DNA of 64,000 bases from Prorocentrum cordatum. Taxonomy: Eukaryota; Sar; Dinophyceae; Prorocentrales; Prorocentraceae. The notes beneath the pieces were generated by a model, which worked only from the letters and a program-made list of their open reading frames with translations, was not told the origin of the DNA and ran no database searches. This document shows, piece by piece, positions 63,083 to 64,000 of the stretch. A program made the translations under genes and the position numbers. The first letter of the stretch is position 1; every line of letters begins with the position of its first letter. The stretch covers positions 208,501-272,500 of the forward strand of contig CAUYUJ010009546.1 in NCBI GenBank assembly GCA_963575745.1, read 5' to 3'.

Positions 63083-64000
63083 GGTTCCTGGAGATCATAA
63101 TGGCGCCGGACGGATCAGCAGGGCCCAGGGGGCGCAGGCCGCTGCGCTCGGACCGCGCGCGCGGCAGCCAGGCGACGTCCACCGCTTCGCGCTCCGCGGC
63201 AGCGATCTCGGCGTCGAGACACTCGGCAGATGCGCCGCCAGGCGCGTCGCGCGGCGCGGCCTCGGCTGGGGTGGCGGCCCCGCCTGCAGCAGGCGGCGCC
63301 GGCCCATCGCCTCCTCTCTCGGCGGGCCTCGGCCGTGCCACGGCAGGGGCAGCGCTGCCGCTTGGCTGCGCGGCGCACTGGGAGAGCCTGGCGGCGACCC
63401 TGGGCGCGAACTCCGCCGCCGTGATGCCTTCCATCCCAAGCTCCTAGAGGATGGTACTGATCTTGGACGGGTCGGCCTCGAAGATCGCCGAAGGTGCCAC
63501 AGCCGCATTCTCACCAGCAGGAAGCACCACCTGGGACGCCGCCGGCGGGTGCAGCTCGGCCGCCAGCGCTACGCGCTCCTCGTGGAACTTGGCGAGCTTG
63601 GCAGCGGCTTCATTCCGAAACTCGGTAGCAGCCAGTATCCGCGCTTCGGACTGCTTGAAGAACATCTCCTGCTTGGCGATGGCCGTCTCGAGCTCGCGCT
63701 GCTTGTCGGCGACCTCCTTCGCCCGCGCGCAGGAAGGCTTGGCCGCCGCCAGCCGCCGCTCTGCCTGAGCGACCTTGCGCCTTGTGGCCTCCAGCGCCGT
63801 CGCGTGCCAGGCCGAGTGGGGCTCGTCGACCATGCGCTCGAGGGAGCGGATGGTCTCCTCGTCTTTCTTGATGCGGCTCCGCAGCTCACCGTCCGTGTAC
63901 TTGTCTAGTTCCGAGCCCATGTTGACGCCCTCGCCCTCTGCGTCGTCGCCGCGCTGCGGTGGGGGTGCCTTGTAGAGCTGGAGCTGGCGCCTGGGCTTTG
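63083..64000 (-). pseudogene. Coiled-coil protein, possible LINE ORF1, continues past window edge
   Basis: The minus frame enters open from base 64,000 (RQLQLYKAPPPQRGDDAEG), passes a Met at 63,920 (MGSELDKYTDGELRSRIKKD) and has a long heptad-like region: TIRSLERMVDE, EATRRKVAQAERRLAAAK, KEVADKQRELETAIAKQE and EFRNEAAAKLAKFHEERVAL. An in-frame TAG (about 63,447-63,449) is followed in the same frame by MEGITAAEFAPRVAARLSQ and an Ala/Pro-rich stretch. The region before a LINE endonuclease often encodes such a coiled coil, but no endonuclease follows here; the 610-bp repeats do. The LINE assignment is a guess from neighbourhood. Confidence 0.5.

Noticed and set aside
62804-63100. 98-codon plus-strand ORF over the 96-bp duplication
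   Set aside because: It is open and regular (GALEIGDQIVAANRLDRL), but the minus strand is open too and links to the coiled-coil frame; nothing decides for plus.

Overview
The window looks like nuclear DNA of a dinoflagellate. It is GC-rich and gene-poor, full of simple repeats, and carries degenerate pentatricopeptide (PPR) repeats of the 'ISACEKG' type common in these genomes, LINE-type reverse transcriptases and tyrosine-recombinase (YR) retrotransposons. No rRNA, tRNA, CRISPR array or clearly intact host gene was recognised. The species is inferred only to this level.

Left part (1-23.1 kb). This is a cluster of YR retrotransposons, all transcribed leftward (minus strand), with gene order gag, reverse transcriptase-RNase H (RT-RH), YR. 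Copy 1 (1-2639) shows only its gag and 5' end. Copy 2 (about 3.48-9.3 kb) has all genes with three frameshifts, and its YR keeps the whole catalytic set. Copy 3 (12,258-16,455) is internally deleted but has an open YR. Copy 4 (16,786-22,822) has an open 713-codon RT-RH. A fifth element is known only from its 5' end near 11.29 kb. Copies 3 and 4 carry split direct repeats in the order A1-genes-B1-A2-B2, the hallmark of Ngaro/PAT-type elements. In copies 2 and 4, gag and RT lie in the same frame, separated by exactly one TGA codon. Copies 3, 4 and 5 and a small TIR element all sit inside one 102-bp satellite array.

Middle part (23.1-55.9 kb). Mostly non-coding: long GAT, GGA and CCT tracts, minisatellites, and several families of short fold-back or terminal-inverted-repeat (TIR) elements. 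One of these TIR families has two copies with clean 8-bp target duplications. A decayed PPR gene lies at 37.1-38.15 kb, and one unassigned ORF at 47.3-47.75 kb may be real.

Right part (56.3-64 kb). Two head-to-head LINE pseudogenes: endonuclease plus RT on minus (58.9 to 56.3 kb) and RT on plus (59.4-60.76 kb). Beyond them are a three-unit tandem repeat of about 610 bp and a minus-strand coiled-coil ORF that runs off the window edge.

The genes form no host pathway. Those that can be read are parts of retroelements: capsid-like Gag, RT-RH for cDNA synthesis, YR for integration, and LINE endonuclease-RT.
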